Below are positions 23,701 to 30,005 of a DNA stretch of 64,000 bases, in pieces. The notes below the pieces were generated by a model that saw only the letters and a program-made list of their open reading frames with translations, was not told where the DNA came from and made no database searches. Source of the DNA: Trileptium ribeirensis (taxonomy: Eukaryota > Nematoda > Enoplea > Enoplida > Thoracostomopsidae); contig JASANE010003112.1 of NCBI GenBank assembly GCA_030248225.1, positions 1 through 64,000 of the forward strand, read 5' to 3'. Numbering within the stretch: the stretch's first letter is position 1; every line of letters begins with the position of its first letter. Made by a program: the position numbers and the translations under genes.

Positions 23701-26690
23701 CCGCTGCTACCTCTGCTTGGATACAGGTGACAAGGGCGGCCCCGGTCAGCATCAAGGAAGGACCCAATGACCGTGGAACCCCTTGCCAATGAGGTCGGGA
23801 AAGTCACCTCAAGTCCATCGGTGCTATAATTGGCCGGTTCAAAATAGCACTCAATTACATCAACATCACTTCCATCATTATCCATCATAAATTCTCTAAT
23901 ACTGCAAGCGCGACCTAACTTAGGCAAATCAGCAAGTTCATACGACACACAATTCGCATCATCACACAAGGGACGACCCGCGCGGCGGTCCGACCCACAT
24001 ACTACATCATACGACCTATAATTTAGAACGGAACTAGGACTAGACGACTCCGAGAGGGCCCTAACATCGTACGTCTCAGCCTCCATCGTTCCTGACCTTC
24101 CATCGGTCTCTAAAAACTCCATGGGTGTCTCACACGACGACCCGAATTGATCCGTATCTTCATGAGCCATATCAGCGTCCTCGGCTTCCCTGCCGGAATA
24201 ATCATCAACAACATCCACCACACTCTCTATCGGATGGCCAGCCACAGAGGAGGAAAATAATAATAACAATGGCTCAACTACATCAACATCATCATCCACA
24301 TTCCTCGCAGTCATCTCCAAAGAGCTGGGGGTTCCGGAATTCCCCCTTGAGGTGATTCCCTGGGGACGGCCGGCAATAAAATCATCACTTTCTTCATACT
24401 CACTTAACCTATAATTTTCAACATGGCTATTCTCCGTTTCATCACAACTCTCAACATTACCATTACTACCTTCCATTGCACTTAAGGTTCGTTCGTTCAT
24501 TCCAGGCCTACGCGTGGCCGGACGGTTCGATTGGTCGACCTGTCGCTCGCCTCGCGGTTCGCTCTCTATATCGCTCGCAGACATATATACTAGTGGATCA
24601 ATACCTGCGCTAGGTATGTCCACGCACGACATATACAATCCCTCTCCCAAATAACCCTCTTTTTGGTATTTTCTATTTTCGGTGCTATATAATACAGTGC
24701 TGGTGCTATCGTCCAAGTGCTGTTCGTAGTCGGCGTCTGTTAAGTTCAACGTCCTATCTTCGGGATTGTCGATCGGCTGGAATGGACTACAACTCCGAGG
24801 AAGACGCGCGGCATCAGCCCAAGGAGCAGTCGTAATCACATTCAAATGCCTCTCAGCCAATCCCTCTGTCATCTCGGAAAAGTCCATGTCATCGTCGTCT
24901 CGGTTCATTTCATATCCGTCGTCGTCGTACTGTGGTTCGTCTGCAATTGCAATAGCATTCACTCGTCCTGTCGGGGCGCTATATCCTAACTTACCCTGAA
25001 TCATGCCGAGCTCACGACTAAGCACGTCTAAACGGTGGGTGGTGGCTGGGCTAGGGTCACGATTACCTTTTGTTTGTGAAGCACTACAGTTTAGTTGATA
25101 TCTGCGACGCTCTACTGCACCTCCGTTTCTATTTCCTCCGTTTCCTACATAAGGGCGATTAGACTGTTGCTGTGGACCTATGTTGCGCTCAAACTGCGGT
25201 CGCTCGTTAGCGACTCTCTGGTATCCGTTAGCCTGTCCTTGCCGGTTGTTATACATAGCGGGTTGTCGGTTACCTGCGTAATCTCCAGTTCCGCGAACAT
25301 TATTAGCAAAACCTGGGGGTGGGCGGTTAGACTGATATCCTGGTTGATTCAAACTCGGGCGGTTTCCTCCACTGTTCCATCCTACGTTATTTCGGTATCC
25401 AGCTCCGTTCTCGAAACGACGAGGCGGAGGCGGTTGAGGACCTCCACGGCCCATAGGATAGTTATCGTTTCGTGGATAGGCTCCTCCGTAGTTCCTCGGT
25501 TGGTACTGCATTGGCTCTCGACGTATGGCACCAGAGGCATATACTGGCGCAGGTTCGGCATTGCGCGGCACGTTGTTAGCAGCTGGCGGATAGCGCGCGG
25601 GATGCGGGCAATCGCGCATGACATGTCCTAATTCGCCACAGCGGTAGCAAGTGATATGCGGCATCGGCAAGCACGGCGGCGCGGCAGGCGAGCCGGGTAC
25701 AAACGGCGGCGCGAGTGCATTTAATTGACGCGTGTTCTCAGCTCGTTTGTCAATTACGTCTAATAACCGACTAATCGTATCACTATTACTAGTGTTTGCC
25801 TTACGGTGTTCCTCAATCATGGTCTGGAGTTGTGTGATCAGACCTTCACCTCCTTCCTCAAGAAGTGAGTTTACCGTCTTAGTGCGGGGCTTACTAGTAA
25901 CCGAAGCGTCTGGGTCGGGGCAGGCTGCATTTGCATCCTCGTACCGCTTAGCAACAGCTACCGTATCCCTGAAGGTCTCGCACTCATGAATCTGATTAAG
26001 GACTTGCCTGCGCACTTCGGGTCGTAAACCCCTCTGAAAGAACATACGAAGCATGGTGTCCCTCTGCTCATCCTCCATATCGGGGAAGGCGCGATCACAC
26101 AACTTCTGCAGCTCTAAGCCGTACATTGCAACTGGTTCGTTTGCTCCTTGTTGCCTAGTGCAAAGTCCTGATAGTGATTTCTCAGGTCTACGAGAAGACG
26201 AAAACAAAAAGCGTAAGTTGGCGACAAGTCCTAGGAAACTTTGACGCTTCGCCGGTGGAAGGCCTTCGAAGGCCTCCCTTGCCGGTCCACGCAAGAGAGC
26301 AGGTACACAAATCAACTTTCGACGATCGTCCCAACCATTGGCGTTGGCGAGACGGTTGTACATACGAACCCAATCCTCGAAATCCTGACCTCCAGGTTTC
26401 CCATCAAAGGTCGGCATGTCCCTTAACGGTATCATTGGAGGACCGGTGGACTGGGTGGTTAAGTGGTGTAGGATCGCATTCGTGGCACTCGCGTCCGCGC
26501 CGAGCGCTTCGGCAAAGTCTCCACGACGCAAGTGTCCGGTCGGTCGAGGTGGTGGCGGCGTCAACGGTCGCTCGCCGGCAGTTGCAGCCGGTCGAGTTCT
26601 AGTCCGTACGGTGTCCTCCATCGGTCCGTCAGTCGCACCGAAGAAGTCACTAGTCTCCAAGTCTCCGTTGTGATTAACGTTAGCGTCCAT
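12510..26690 (-). CDS. ORF1: Gag-acidic-Env-PR-RT-RH-IN polyprotein, 4726 aa
   Basis: One uninterrupted frame. The frame is open 15 codons further upstream, but only from a GTG. The ATG at 26690 is chosen because the element 2 homologue also starts with ATG at the matching place (54912). Order by residue: Gag capsid-like 70-275; CCHC knuckle 348-361; Gly/Arg/Asn-rich tail to about 545; acidic disordered region 580-1345; unknown folded region 1375-1730; Env-like glycoprotein from Met1816 with furin site 1967-1971 and TM 2384-2404; protease with D2553; dUTPase-like segment about 2668-2748; RT with YIDD 3011-3014; RNase H 3150-3275; integrase with D3676, D3736, E3772; tail 3965-4726. Typical gypsy polyproteins are a third of this size and place env last. 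The product must be processed by PR and, for Env, by host signal peptidase and furin, or env is made from a spliced RNA. Confidence 0.9.
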   Translation of the reverse strand: MDANVNHNGDLETSDFFGATDGPMEDTVRTRTRPAATAGERPLTPPPPRPTGHLRRGDFAEALGADASATNAILHHLTTQSTGPPMIPLRDMPTFDGKPGGQDFEDWVRMYNRLANANGWDDRRKLICVPALLRGPAREAFEGLPPAKRQSFLGLVANLRFLFSSSRRPEKSLSGLCTRQQGANEPVAMYGLELQKLCDRAFPDMEDEQRDTMLRMFFQRGLRPEVRRQVLNQIHECETFRDTVAVAKRYEDANAACPDPDASVTSKPRTKTVNSLLEEGGEGLITQLQTMIEEHRKANTSNSDTISRLLDVIDKRAENTRQLNALAPPFVPGSPAAPPCLPMPHITCYRCGELGHVMRDCPHPARYPPAANNVPRNAEPAPVYASGAIRREPMQYQPRNYGGAYPRNDNYPMGRGGPQPPPPRRFENGAGYRNNVGWNSGGNRPSLNQPGYQSNRPPPGFANNVRGTGDYAGNRQPAMYNNRQGQANGYQRVANERPQFERNIGPQQQSNRPYVGNGGNRNGGAVERRRYQLNCSASQTKGNRDPSPATTHRLDVLSRELGMIQGKLGYSAPTGRVNAIAIADEPQYDDDGYEMNRDDDDMDFSEMTEGLAERHLNVITTAPWADAARLPRSCSPFQPIDNPEDRTLNLTDADYEQHLDDSTSTVLYSTENRKYQKEGYLGEGLYMSCVDIPSAGIDPLVYMSASDIESEPRGERQVDQSNRPATRRPGMNERTLSAMEGSNGNVESCDETENSHVENYRLSEYEESDDFIAGRPQGITSRGNSGTPSSLEMTARNVDDDVDVVEPLLLLFSSSVAGHPIESVVDVVDDYSGREAEDADMAHEDTDQFGSSCETPMEFLETDGRSGTMEAETYDVRALSESSSPSSVLNYRSYDVVCGSDRRAGRPLCDDANCVSYELADLPKLGRACSIREFMMDNDGSDVDVIECYFEPANYSTDGLEVTFPTSLARGSTVIGSFLDADRGRPCHLYPSRGSSGFATVRTDEAGMIVGAESIARGLPRYGDVDGGVANKGRPSHCEASVAPSVTEARSNVPHAELSFFNDLHDEVDVDNDVVEQKNSELRESVELLFERSGSTASDAKHLSEAKVSNLSQSTAHAHSDFEDEQDSEPECEIINAPDDSDDSYDEASDSELDEEQLLSDEEFWANWEDPNADWYRRGPTPDVREWHREGAWETRRNNVLQRAPSDEGVDLSLRTSHLSIRSGDADDTTSEDESDVTTEEDSDEDESLDASELRLAHSDNSAREDPIEGSPRMRPGNLGESTDTLSSVSSDILGSVEEVPCMPSGNSDSPLKRSKVAEDESVEGRPSMSPGNSEESVIIISEHSDACMGRRQLLDFVQDANDERSRRLDEQLHSMYGLYLTNDLPIERGRVRSLTASERNRIVGSDTLFTISTDHAETSNYQYPRIEIAENSNPFVAECLIPINFRAGEINADFGQSVVLQPQALFYRRVVLAMEQLNNLSRLFDVRFECSEDPALQRDSAMLSSILGMASPIDHRVTGLYLDPVALASLELLMELLGQCVNGHTLQQVMEKEFEAELNKHPICQECRRSHSRPTSSIDPCCYFVGRHGKWNYHGTLSTACASIRIDGYIIPNWRYYIGIQTPRMQRLSRAANIDLHEMLSEAPQLLEFIYRNQGSEGVPITTFAQYTLNNMEFTDESHRRDRLVLLCARLRLLRRPASVNMLQIECGMTIGEHVEVDYLISEPCSLRRGSISSSTQDLDEQLALAMADCLNTSEEDLGEQNEPTVANIGPTDRETPSGTDEQAVDSEDESEPPRKMARPSSPGLNSGLGQNTGMRKVCTILLLLWLSTLSSTHATLSPFSDAISRLGAFVNRQVGVVVEPQGLVITSDQTTHLPVVLQLSLRDWERKSDPYVSNVCPPYEGNGSCRADCCRKANCTEYPQLHTTLSALERELDDAYHGILDTHYYSLLVHSFCVENEHLCDLTNRREKRFASLIAAAAGAVSGFLGLGMAFANGVHINNVRQQVTVLEKFMRETNDVSFRNTKAIKQLTRANEDIYAFLHHSMQEVVSMIEQVRCADQKEVTHVHHQLIDHILRANMRSSVQAIMESMLNGELSPAVIDVVMLRRLFAMDPRISKTILMREPSLAYQFGRVMPVSVDLTGFRFGFILQLPLPKRSDVRPYFRVYNTGWNAPDSLTQLRLPLPQHAARLGHTRFESLNLGACKHRPGIAFCAPHALLTDHSTNCLEWIIAGEFVPESTKHACSNRTLIGPLANDTAVHTTIQGVLIRTSEPEVILTNRRQLAHVTLGKAVKVPPNGILWFPHGNYTQLVVGSIVLTSMLKPEEITIKFGPNITIDRFSGIKLRPLTWSSLDDAKATNLQVAQIAKEQVQKIVNFPALEYTGLSPYFIVTIIVSILSLVYCMTKCKVSPKYAYYLPRWLPCRGRLIKTDGKPRKAIRWIRADKRGPSAPPEEETTPRVSPTEVSIVPSGTPRVSVVSNRAPRRSNRLLTTRASSEEELVFIEDDELFAAPTRDLRRGPRQGMFTRQLNTMNAGNTPLLINATILGTPVTTLVDTGADVSIMSQALAARLGLVPRDTNTTRIVSATQQELTISGVVKAPITIGSLSTPCDFQVTTDTPYECILGTDFMALLPYVAINFKDRCLDLSNGTENCSAPFADQGDYRPPVINVVSRKYTQVPPNTELFINAVPEITQPPTGQALFVPDPFIRDIAIAHALVLTGQRMIPVAMMNFGNLPVAIHAGQTIGHIEMLDDNEVELLYDSNKRLLQLGPPQHTKQCNRIGVTRDNVVQVINDQKKTIDTERSIQVLSKIDFGRTTLNPYELKQLKTTISENADIFSVHPFDLGRCGVHQHRIITGDAKPIKQVPYRLAHSLREPLREELNNMVEAGLITPSDSPWGSPIVYVTKSDGTLRLCVDFRKLNVVAERDLYPLPRIDDILGCLRNTKFMSSLDLNKGFWQLELDPETKEKTSFVTVHGQYEYNVLPFGLNSSPGAFQRCMSIILKGLEWERCLIYIDDILVFSPTFEQHLADLITVFDRFRKANLKLKPSKCQFGQKQLKYLGHIISSEGVKPDPEKTAAIDNYKRPETLKQLQSFLGLVGYYHKFIPHYSEICEPLNALRRKDNEFKWTPQCEEAFGKLRKALVQEPLLIYPDFSKPFILQTDASGYALGAVLSQKTDKGTLPIAYASKSLVDYQRRYPAIETEALAIRWAALHFRHYLLGHEFHVETDHKPLKALFERPPRNSRLAQWRNELLMEFGGFNIEYRPGKANANADGLSRDPRHDVDFSDSADEADNDEQDHPRMVAVAVKGQDYGKGKAPAKPPRRFPTEEVWKRLTRQLMGLPPDAPVSLPPEYVRERFYRMFGGPGYDPLPDPTRFIFCGDIDDPWPEGVEMPWKRSTAPGPPTEPPPTREPVSDSAAGPPAAPDPPTRPTLPHEPPTAPTPPAPGAASESSTRATAGTPDPTRPQTLPTTARKRYGGLPEVEEFDTLIKVAYACGPRIQLQRPEQVYDTGEHIYLPHFQQYEGRNLLNYLPYIQRRDKQFGPIWWYLHTRRSPADEKAATALKLEAHHYRLCPDTAILYLHPIMPNDHRPKLCVPRLLIRQILKHEHDTLFGGHPGRDRLLSKLKQFYYWETMGKDVDEYVKRCVLCQRSRNLPQNVRAALGDNPLASAPMHRMFVDILDTRVLSRKGNRYVIAFIDQFTKLVIAAALPDQTAKSVARVFVEDVVCRYGAPEELVSDRGGCFVSEVMEALCARLHTFKRETLSYNPKANGEIERFNRTLLFLLRVALPENDHTTWDEVLPYCIMSYNSAVHASTQYPPFMLMHGFQPRVPGGIETQTDWGRYPGAEAYRTNVQRWLATIRDRAYRSMESAKEYRKRYYNRKIKVPDYRVNDHVWVYRYYTTPGLSRKLERRWCGPYQITKIMLPCICVKLPGQPNASDHVVHVNRTKPCYRPLSSFPDMADLLKAVPPAYIEAALQEPGETILADKYFARELQAADPEAVDRLRQDIDGASDTTSVEIGDPNIIYTQAQADIHRAVVERLAIQAPTQGSAGAPQQNRLPVCDPDRTPDTEWPAISQELATQDPAKLPYALDKPPGSFSPEYGQHTAPVTIRERERSVRTEEPTRPLALPRSGNGRSLRPFNVNDLGLVELLASQDPDESPPHTPEPAISPTSAVEHAVQTSPLTPAQRRAAAATQTYRSPHSQRLITDPDKPLVPYRTHRESPESHELRYPKPRHAYSAPPTPLPHTPLMPLGFEATLEEHTPDEWITPYSTPPRPPPTQSAPVYSQPPVEPAPTRKPVPKPRQKPAKTPTPASEPVYSVDSEDTSPESMEPPTPPHRWIIPPLLSPLAERKTRTPPQHGITPVALSPLPEQETGTPQVSSFGRWTTRRQNQQAEWEWALEERKRIRDEEARARGELQDATDLVEYLAGPIIQHPPSEDQTAADDIVAEFVESLARRREEKERDIKESRRPTESSEGGEAKRSRRRAVPTASEATSTIGESTKGSSIRGRKKAPPRSASSAMKGTLARPARAKAQPHVTWEDWDDEIPLSQLLPGPSRRPRFELDPSTEESEGSPELGPFGEKTEDRTEPPEPTRRQPHRQARDRRRVYTDYIPHGPEARVVIPRMIPREPAPRPPAPARQTVPFAPPTRHRDPVMPMNPPARNVRAQHDMFEPFRDIFDDQDIEDMLAAHPDLEPDENDGQRQLRPEDIGLEVVQPPRQPPRGRRL
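14826..15908 (-). other. Integrase: H2C2, DDE core and GPY module
   Basis: The zinc-binding part has H3606, H3613, C3643 and C3646 (HDTLFGGHPG then CVLCQ). The catalytic triad is D3676, D3736 and E3772 with exactly 35 residues between the last two (LVSDRGG then NGEIERFNR). The C-terminal module has GPY (WCGPYQITK) and ends in VNRTKPCYRP. All key residues are present. Confidence 0.92.
16866..17243 (-). other. RNase H
   Basis: Residues about 3150-3275. TDASGYALGAVLSQ is followed by IETEALAI, the DHKPLKAL segment and NANADGLSR at the end, as in gypsy RNase H. It removes RNA from the RNA-DNA hybrid. A proline-rich linker of about 200 residues separates it from the integrase. Confidence 0.9.
17496..18143 (-). 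other. Reverse transcriptase
   Basis: Residues about 2850-3065. All the usual blocks are visible: LRLCVDFRKLN, SSLDLNKGFWQ, LPFGLNSSPGAFQ, the catalytic YIDD (17649-17660) and LGHIIS. The motifs are intact, so polymerase activity is plausible. The type is Ty3/gypsy. Confidence 0.95.
18786..19103 (-). other. Retropepsin-like aspartic protease
   Basis: Residues about 2530-2635 of ORF1. The active site LVDTGADVSIMS is present with D2553, and the ILGTDFM segment follows 65-70 residues later, as in gypsy proteases. It presumably cleaves the ORF1 polyprotein. The following 80 residues (VPPNTELFIN, then V-x-x-HAGQTIGHI) resemble the dUTPase-like segment often found after gypsy proteases. Confidence 0.9.
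19401..21245 (-). other. Envelope-like class I fusion glycoprotein domain
   Basis: Residues 1816-2430 of ORF1. It begins with an internal Met and a signal-peptide-like run (VCTILLLLWLSTLSS). Cysteine-rich sequence with N-x-S/T sites follows. A furin site RREKR (20778-20792) is followed by an Ala/Gly-rich hydrophobic fusion-peptide-like stretch and a heptad-type helical region. A TM anchor lies at 19479-19541, followed by a basic cytoplasmic tail. The layout resembles baculovirus F and errantivirus Env proteins; that family link is inferred. Element 2 has the same domain at the same place but broken by stops. The location between Gag and protease in the same frame is unusual. Confidence 0.7.
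21501..22568 (-). other. Unknown folded region before Env
   Basis: Residues about 1375-1730 of ORF1. The composition is that of a globular protein, with alternating hydrophobics, paired cysteines (C-x2-C near PICQEC, then CC, then C) and several aromatic stretches. Element 2 keeps the Cys pattern and the hydrophobic core despite many substitutions. I do not recognise the family. It could be a matrix-like or accessory protein released from the polyprotein. Confidence 0.5.
22656..24953 (-). other. Acidic disordered region with three PGN repeats
   Basis: About 765 residues rich in D, E and S with little predicted fold and no family that I recognise. Near its end (22686-22895) the motif V/I-E-x-x-P-x-M-x-P/S-GN occurs three times about 28 residues apart, and element 2 keeps all three. 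Two stretches, around DEEFWANW and SFLDADRGRPCH, are strongly conserved between the elements. A spacer, a host-protein decoy or a viral-core scaffold are all possible. Confidence 0.6.
25608..26480 (-). other. Gag: capsid-like region and CCHC zinc knuckle
   Basis: Residues about 70-361 of ORF1. The alpha-helical capsid-like part contains a run like that of retrotransposon gag families (MPTFDGKPGGQDFEDWVRMY). It is followed by one knuckle C-x2-C-x4-H-x4-C (CYRCGELGHVMRDC) at 25608-25649, which binds RNA. The next 180 residues are rich in N, G, R, P and Q, like a nucleocapsid tail. Element 2 keeps the knuckle (CYRCGEPGHVMREC). Confidence 0.85.
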
Positions 26691-27692
26691 ACTTGCAGTG
26701 GGGCAATTTAGTTTTAAATAGACACAGCTGCCCACGAATTATAAGTCCCAAACAGTACAAGCGTTACTTACGGTACACTGCCAAAATAGCCACTTGAAAG
26801 TTAAGTTATGGTATCCGTGAACGCACTCTTATCCTCAAGAAACCGCAACGGTCAGCAGAGATGGGTTACAACGGTATACAAAAAGCAGTCCAACAAGATT
26901 GAAATGGTTACGTTCAGTTTACACAAGCGATATACGGTAATCTCCGACTGAAACACGGGTAATATGACGGTACTAGTAGCGCAGTCGAGTTATGTTCGAT
27001 GAAACAGACAAACTTCAACAAAGAAATAACGGCATACACAAAATAATAACGGTATACTTGCTAGGTACAAAACGAAACGTTACAAAATAGTTATAAGAAC
27101 GAAGAAAAAGAATTTACAATGTCCAGCCAATAGTGTTCCAAGATTTGATCCACGGATTCAAATGATACCACAGCACGTCGCGAGCAAATCAGCAACCGAA
27201 AACGTGTTCGAAGTCCCAACAGCGGTACGTAACCAAACCCTGACGTCGTATCCTGCGTAGGCGAAAATCACCAATGCGATTAGAAATGGTCCGATTACTA
27301 TCGAAACGACACGGCACTGTCAAATAGGCAATAACGAGCACGGCAATAGTTCCAAATACGTCCGATAAATAGTCGATAAAACGGTCCCTGACGGCGTCCT
27401 GAGGGCACGGCGGATAGTCAGTCGCTCTTCGTTAAGCAGAGGCAATATCGAATATCGAGGAATGTCCTCCGGCCAAACGGTGCAGCAAGATTCGATCCAA
27501 AGAACAGTTCGGGAGATAGTGCACAGTGAGCGCGGATGTCCGTACGATATGTCCGAATGCGAAGATTAACGTTATTCCGTCGGAATTGATTATTGACGAC
27601 AAATAGGACGACGTTCCCAATATTAATATCAGTGATAATTAATTAGCTGGTTAGATAATTAATCAAAGCCGAAATGGTTAATTAAGAACAAT

Positions 27693-27710
27693 CCTGAAAA
27701 AGTGCCCTCG
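27693..27710 (-). promoter_or_regulatory. Splice-acceptor-like sequence in leader
   Basis: On the minus strand GGGCACTTTTTCAG is followed by GATTG, a good pyrimidine tract plus CAG match. Nineteen bases including this are identical in element 2 (AG at 55949-55950) in otherwise diverged sequence. A donor-like GCA/GTAAGT is at 28027-28032 in element 1, but I see no equivalent in element 2. Confidence 0.4.
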
Positions 27711-28014
27711 ACTATGTGCGTACAGGGTAAGGCAACGCGTCGCTGCTACAGGGAGAACACAGGGAAGCGGCGGGTGGCAGATCGAACTGTTCCAAAATCG
27801 ATACGAATACGGGCACAAAATAACAAAGCACACAAACTGTTGGGATGAAAGTACGTAAACACGATACATGAATTACACAAGTAGGCCTCGCAAGGAATCC
27901 CAAGGGCGAGAGGTCTCCCTTGAAAACAATATTTGATCCTAGGCAAAGTTTGTATGCAAAATCTTCGGAAGGGTTCCATGAGTCCCGAGCGGAGGCTCAC
28001 AGTGCATGAGTGGA

Positions 28015-28138
28015 ATGAAAATTTTGACTTACTGCATGGGGTTTTGAACGAAAATTTTACGCCTCACGGCGTATGGTTTGAACAAAAATTTTAAACTCAC
28101 TACGTGGGGTTGAAATAAAAATTTACGCCTCACGGCGT
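28015..28138 (-). repeat. Tandem hairpin array beside PBS
   Basis: Four units of about 30-36 bases alternate in type. Two contain the hairpin ACGCC/GGCGT with loop TCAC (28059-28072 and 28125-28138). The other two contain CTTACTGCATGGGG-like and AACTCACTACGTGGGG-like stems. Each unit is separated by AAAATTTT-like sequence. Element 2 has three such units (56240-56326), with base changes that keep pairing. Proximity to the PBS suggests a dimerisation or packaging signal. Confidence 0.6.
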
Positions 28139-28146
28139 GGCCCCCA
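28128..28146 (-). promoter_or_regulatory. Primer-binding-site candidate
   Basis: Five bases from the LTR end, the minus strand reads TGGGGGCCACGCCGTGAGG. It starts with the TGG expected to pair with a tRNA CCA end and is identical in element 2 (56314-56332). I cannot name the tRNA with confidence. The downstream half overlaps a hairpin, so self-priming is an alternative. Confidence 0.5.
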
Positions 28147-28947
28147 TACGTTGTAATAACCGGTGACGCAGCTGCATGGCGCAACTTCCTAACACCATGC
28201 CCATACGACCCCGGCTATCGTAACCTCAAGGGTGGACCGTGAATACTAAATTTTGAACCTATTCTTGGTCAGACCCAAGAAGCTACGGAGCTTAGCAGGC
28301 CGCAGGCGCGCTTCACGGGGTGTGTTCGGACCCCGCCCGAAGGGTTGCGCACGTGTCTAGTATCGGGTATGATTTCTGAGGTCCCCCAGGGAGGCTAGCA
28401 CCGACACCTGCTCGCAGGTCATGGAGCTTAGCCGCTATTCCCTATCTTAGACTCATCGGAAGTTGTTAAATTCTATTTTAGCGTAGTGAGTTTTGAAATA
28501 AAACGTGAAAGTGTCCCTAGAAATTTGAAGCTCAAGACGAATTGCCTAGTTAAAATCACGGTATGCTCCGTGTTAGAGCATTGACCTATGTGGCCCCCAC
28601 AGGGTTCCGACGAGCCCTGAGTGTTTAATGTCGGATTATCAATGGCGTGGCCTGCGCTTTTCGATAAATCCTATTTCGAGGAAAGCATTCAAGATACCTA
28701 TTGAACTTTTCGAATTCTAATGAGGGACGAGGTAACTTTTTCTTGCGGTATTCCTCCGGCTTTACTCCTTAATTCCAGTAAGACATGAATTAAATTAGTT
28801 AGGAGGCCGTGCTCGTCAGGGCTTGCGACATTCTCGCACACAAGCCATGGCGAACAGGGTCTGCTCGTCCGAGCGGACAAACCATAAAAAAAGTCCCTAT
28901 CGTCTCGGTGAAAAATGAGGCTGTACTCGGTGTGTCAAGATACAAAG

Positions 28948-28953
28948 TTTATT
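28948..28953 (-). promoter_or_regulatory. Candidate polyadenylation signal in right LTR
   Basis: AATAAA on the minus strand at the position matching 4863-4868 of the left LTR. Confidence 0.4.
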
Positions 28954-29844
28954 TACATGATCAAGTTATCGGAGGGGACGAGTGTTCCAAAAGCGGTTCG
29001 GGAAGCCTAACAACGGTTGTCAGGGGTCGCAACAGTCCACATACGTGGCGGCACGGGACGTTAAAACGGGAACAAAGGGAGGAGCGTGCAGATATTCGCC
29101 AAGTTGCGAACTAGGGGCGGTTATCCCTGCTTCGACTCAATGTTAGCGAGCTAATCAGCTATGCAGTGCACTAAGCAGGGGCCCTAGAGTGCTTCAGAAA
29201 ACGCTCCTAAATGCAGATCGCTCTGGGCGACGACTACTTAAGCGGGGCTGAGAAAAAAAACGATATTCGGGGCTGACTACGCGAGCTCTACAGCATGGTC
29301 GGAACACTGCTCAAACAATATTGCCTACAACATCTGACGAGGGGCGCCCGATCACTATCCTCAAGAGTACGTTTCCGGCACTGGCGCCTATAAAATTGTT
29401 CCATCCTATTGTATTTGACGACCCTACCTACCTATCAGTACGACTGACCGAGCGACGAAGACTGGGGGGGGGGGCAAAAGAAACGGAAAAATGGAACAGT
29501 TTCCTTTAATTCAAGCCGATGGGGTACGGGGAGGGGTGCAACGCAGCGTGAGGGGTCCTTTTAAAAAAATTGCGGGACAATAGAGCAGCCAGTTGATTTT
29601 CCCTTAATTTTGATAGCCAGTTACTTTCGCTTTGATTTTGATGGTGGGTTTTGGGCGAGGCGGCGAGTCCCTTTTCTGACGGACTACACCTATCCAAAGG
29701 CTAAATTAGCCTCGTTTCCTACCTAACGGGGTTGTTTGCACTACTCGGACCTTAGGCGATCGGCCCGGGACGCGCTTGGGTCATTTGGTTCGTTCTTCGG
29801 TTGTTTGTCCTTTGACTCTCCCTAACGCCTATCTTTTTCCTATT

Positions 29845-29920
29845 ACACTGCAATGTTGCAGTGTTTCAACTGCACTGTAGTGCAGTTGAGTTATCACCAA
29901 CGTAATAGTAAATGTTGGTG
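29845..29920. other. Stem-loop trio, right LTR copy
   Basis: Counterpart of 5771-5846. The first hairpin has arms ACACTGCAA/TTGCAGTGT (29845-29864). The others follow with small loop changes. Confidence 0.7.
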
Positions 29921-29929
29921 GTTCCTATG

Positions 29930-30005
29930 GCTGAATGGTTAAGACAAATAGAACTGCAGCGGACTTGAATTCTCCGTGCAGGTTCAACTCACACTACGGT
30001 AAAAG
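29930..30005 (+). ncRNA. tRNA-like segment, right LTR copy
   Basis: Same layout as 5851-5930. Here the B-box-like word is GGTTCAACTC, closer to the consensus. The anticodon-loop-like sequence reads CTTGAAT, a different triplet (TGA) from the left copy, so anticodon identity is not maintained. Confidence 0.4.

Larger units (their letters stand above)
26691..28151 (-). other. Element 1 leader between 5' LTR and Gag ATG
   Basis: A leader of 1461 bases, matched by 1424 in element 2. It contains several short ORFs but no conserved protein that I can defend. Visible signals are a PBS candidate, a hairpin array next to the LTR and a splice-acceptor-like sequence at 27693-27710. A short block near 27080-27150 is also shared with element 2. 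Confidence 0.7.

Noticed and set aside
26691..26735. Fifteen extra codons at the start of ORF1
   Set aside because: The frame opens with GTG; the ATG at 26690 aligns with the ATG of element 2.
27678..28000. Leader ORFs as genes
   Set aside because: They end near the same acceptor-like sequence in both elements, but the protein sequences do not align; the shared bases are explained by the splice-like signal.
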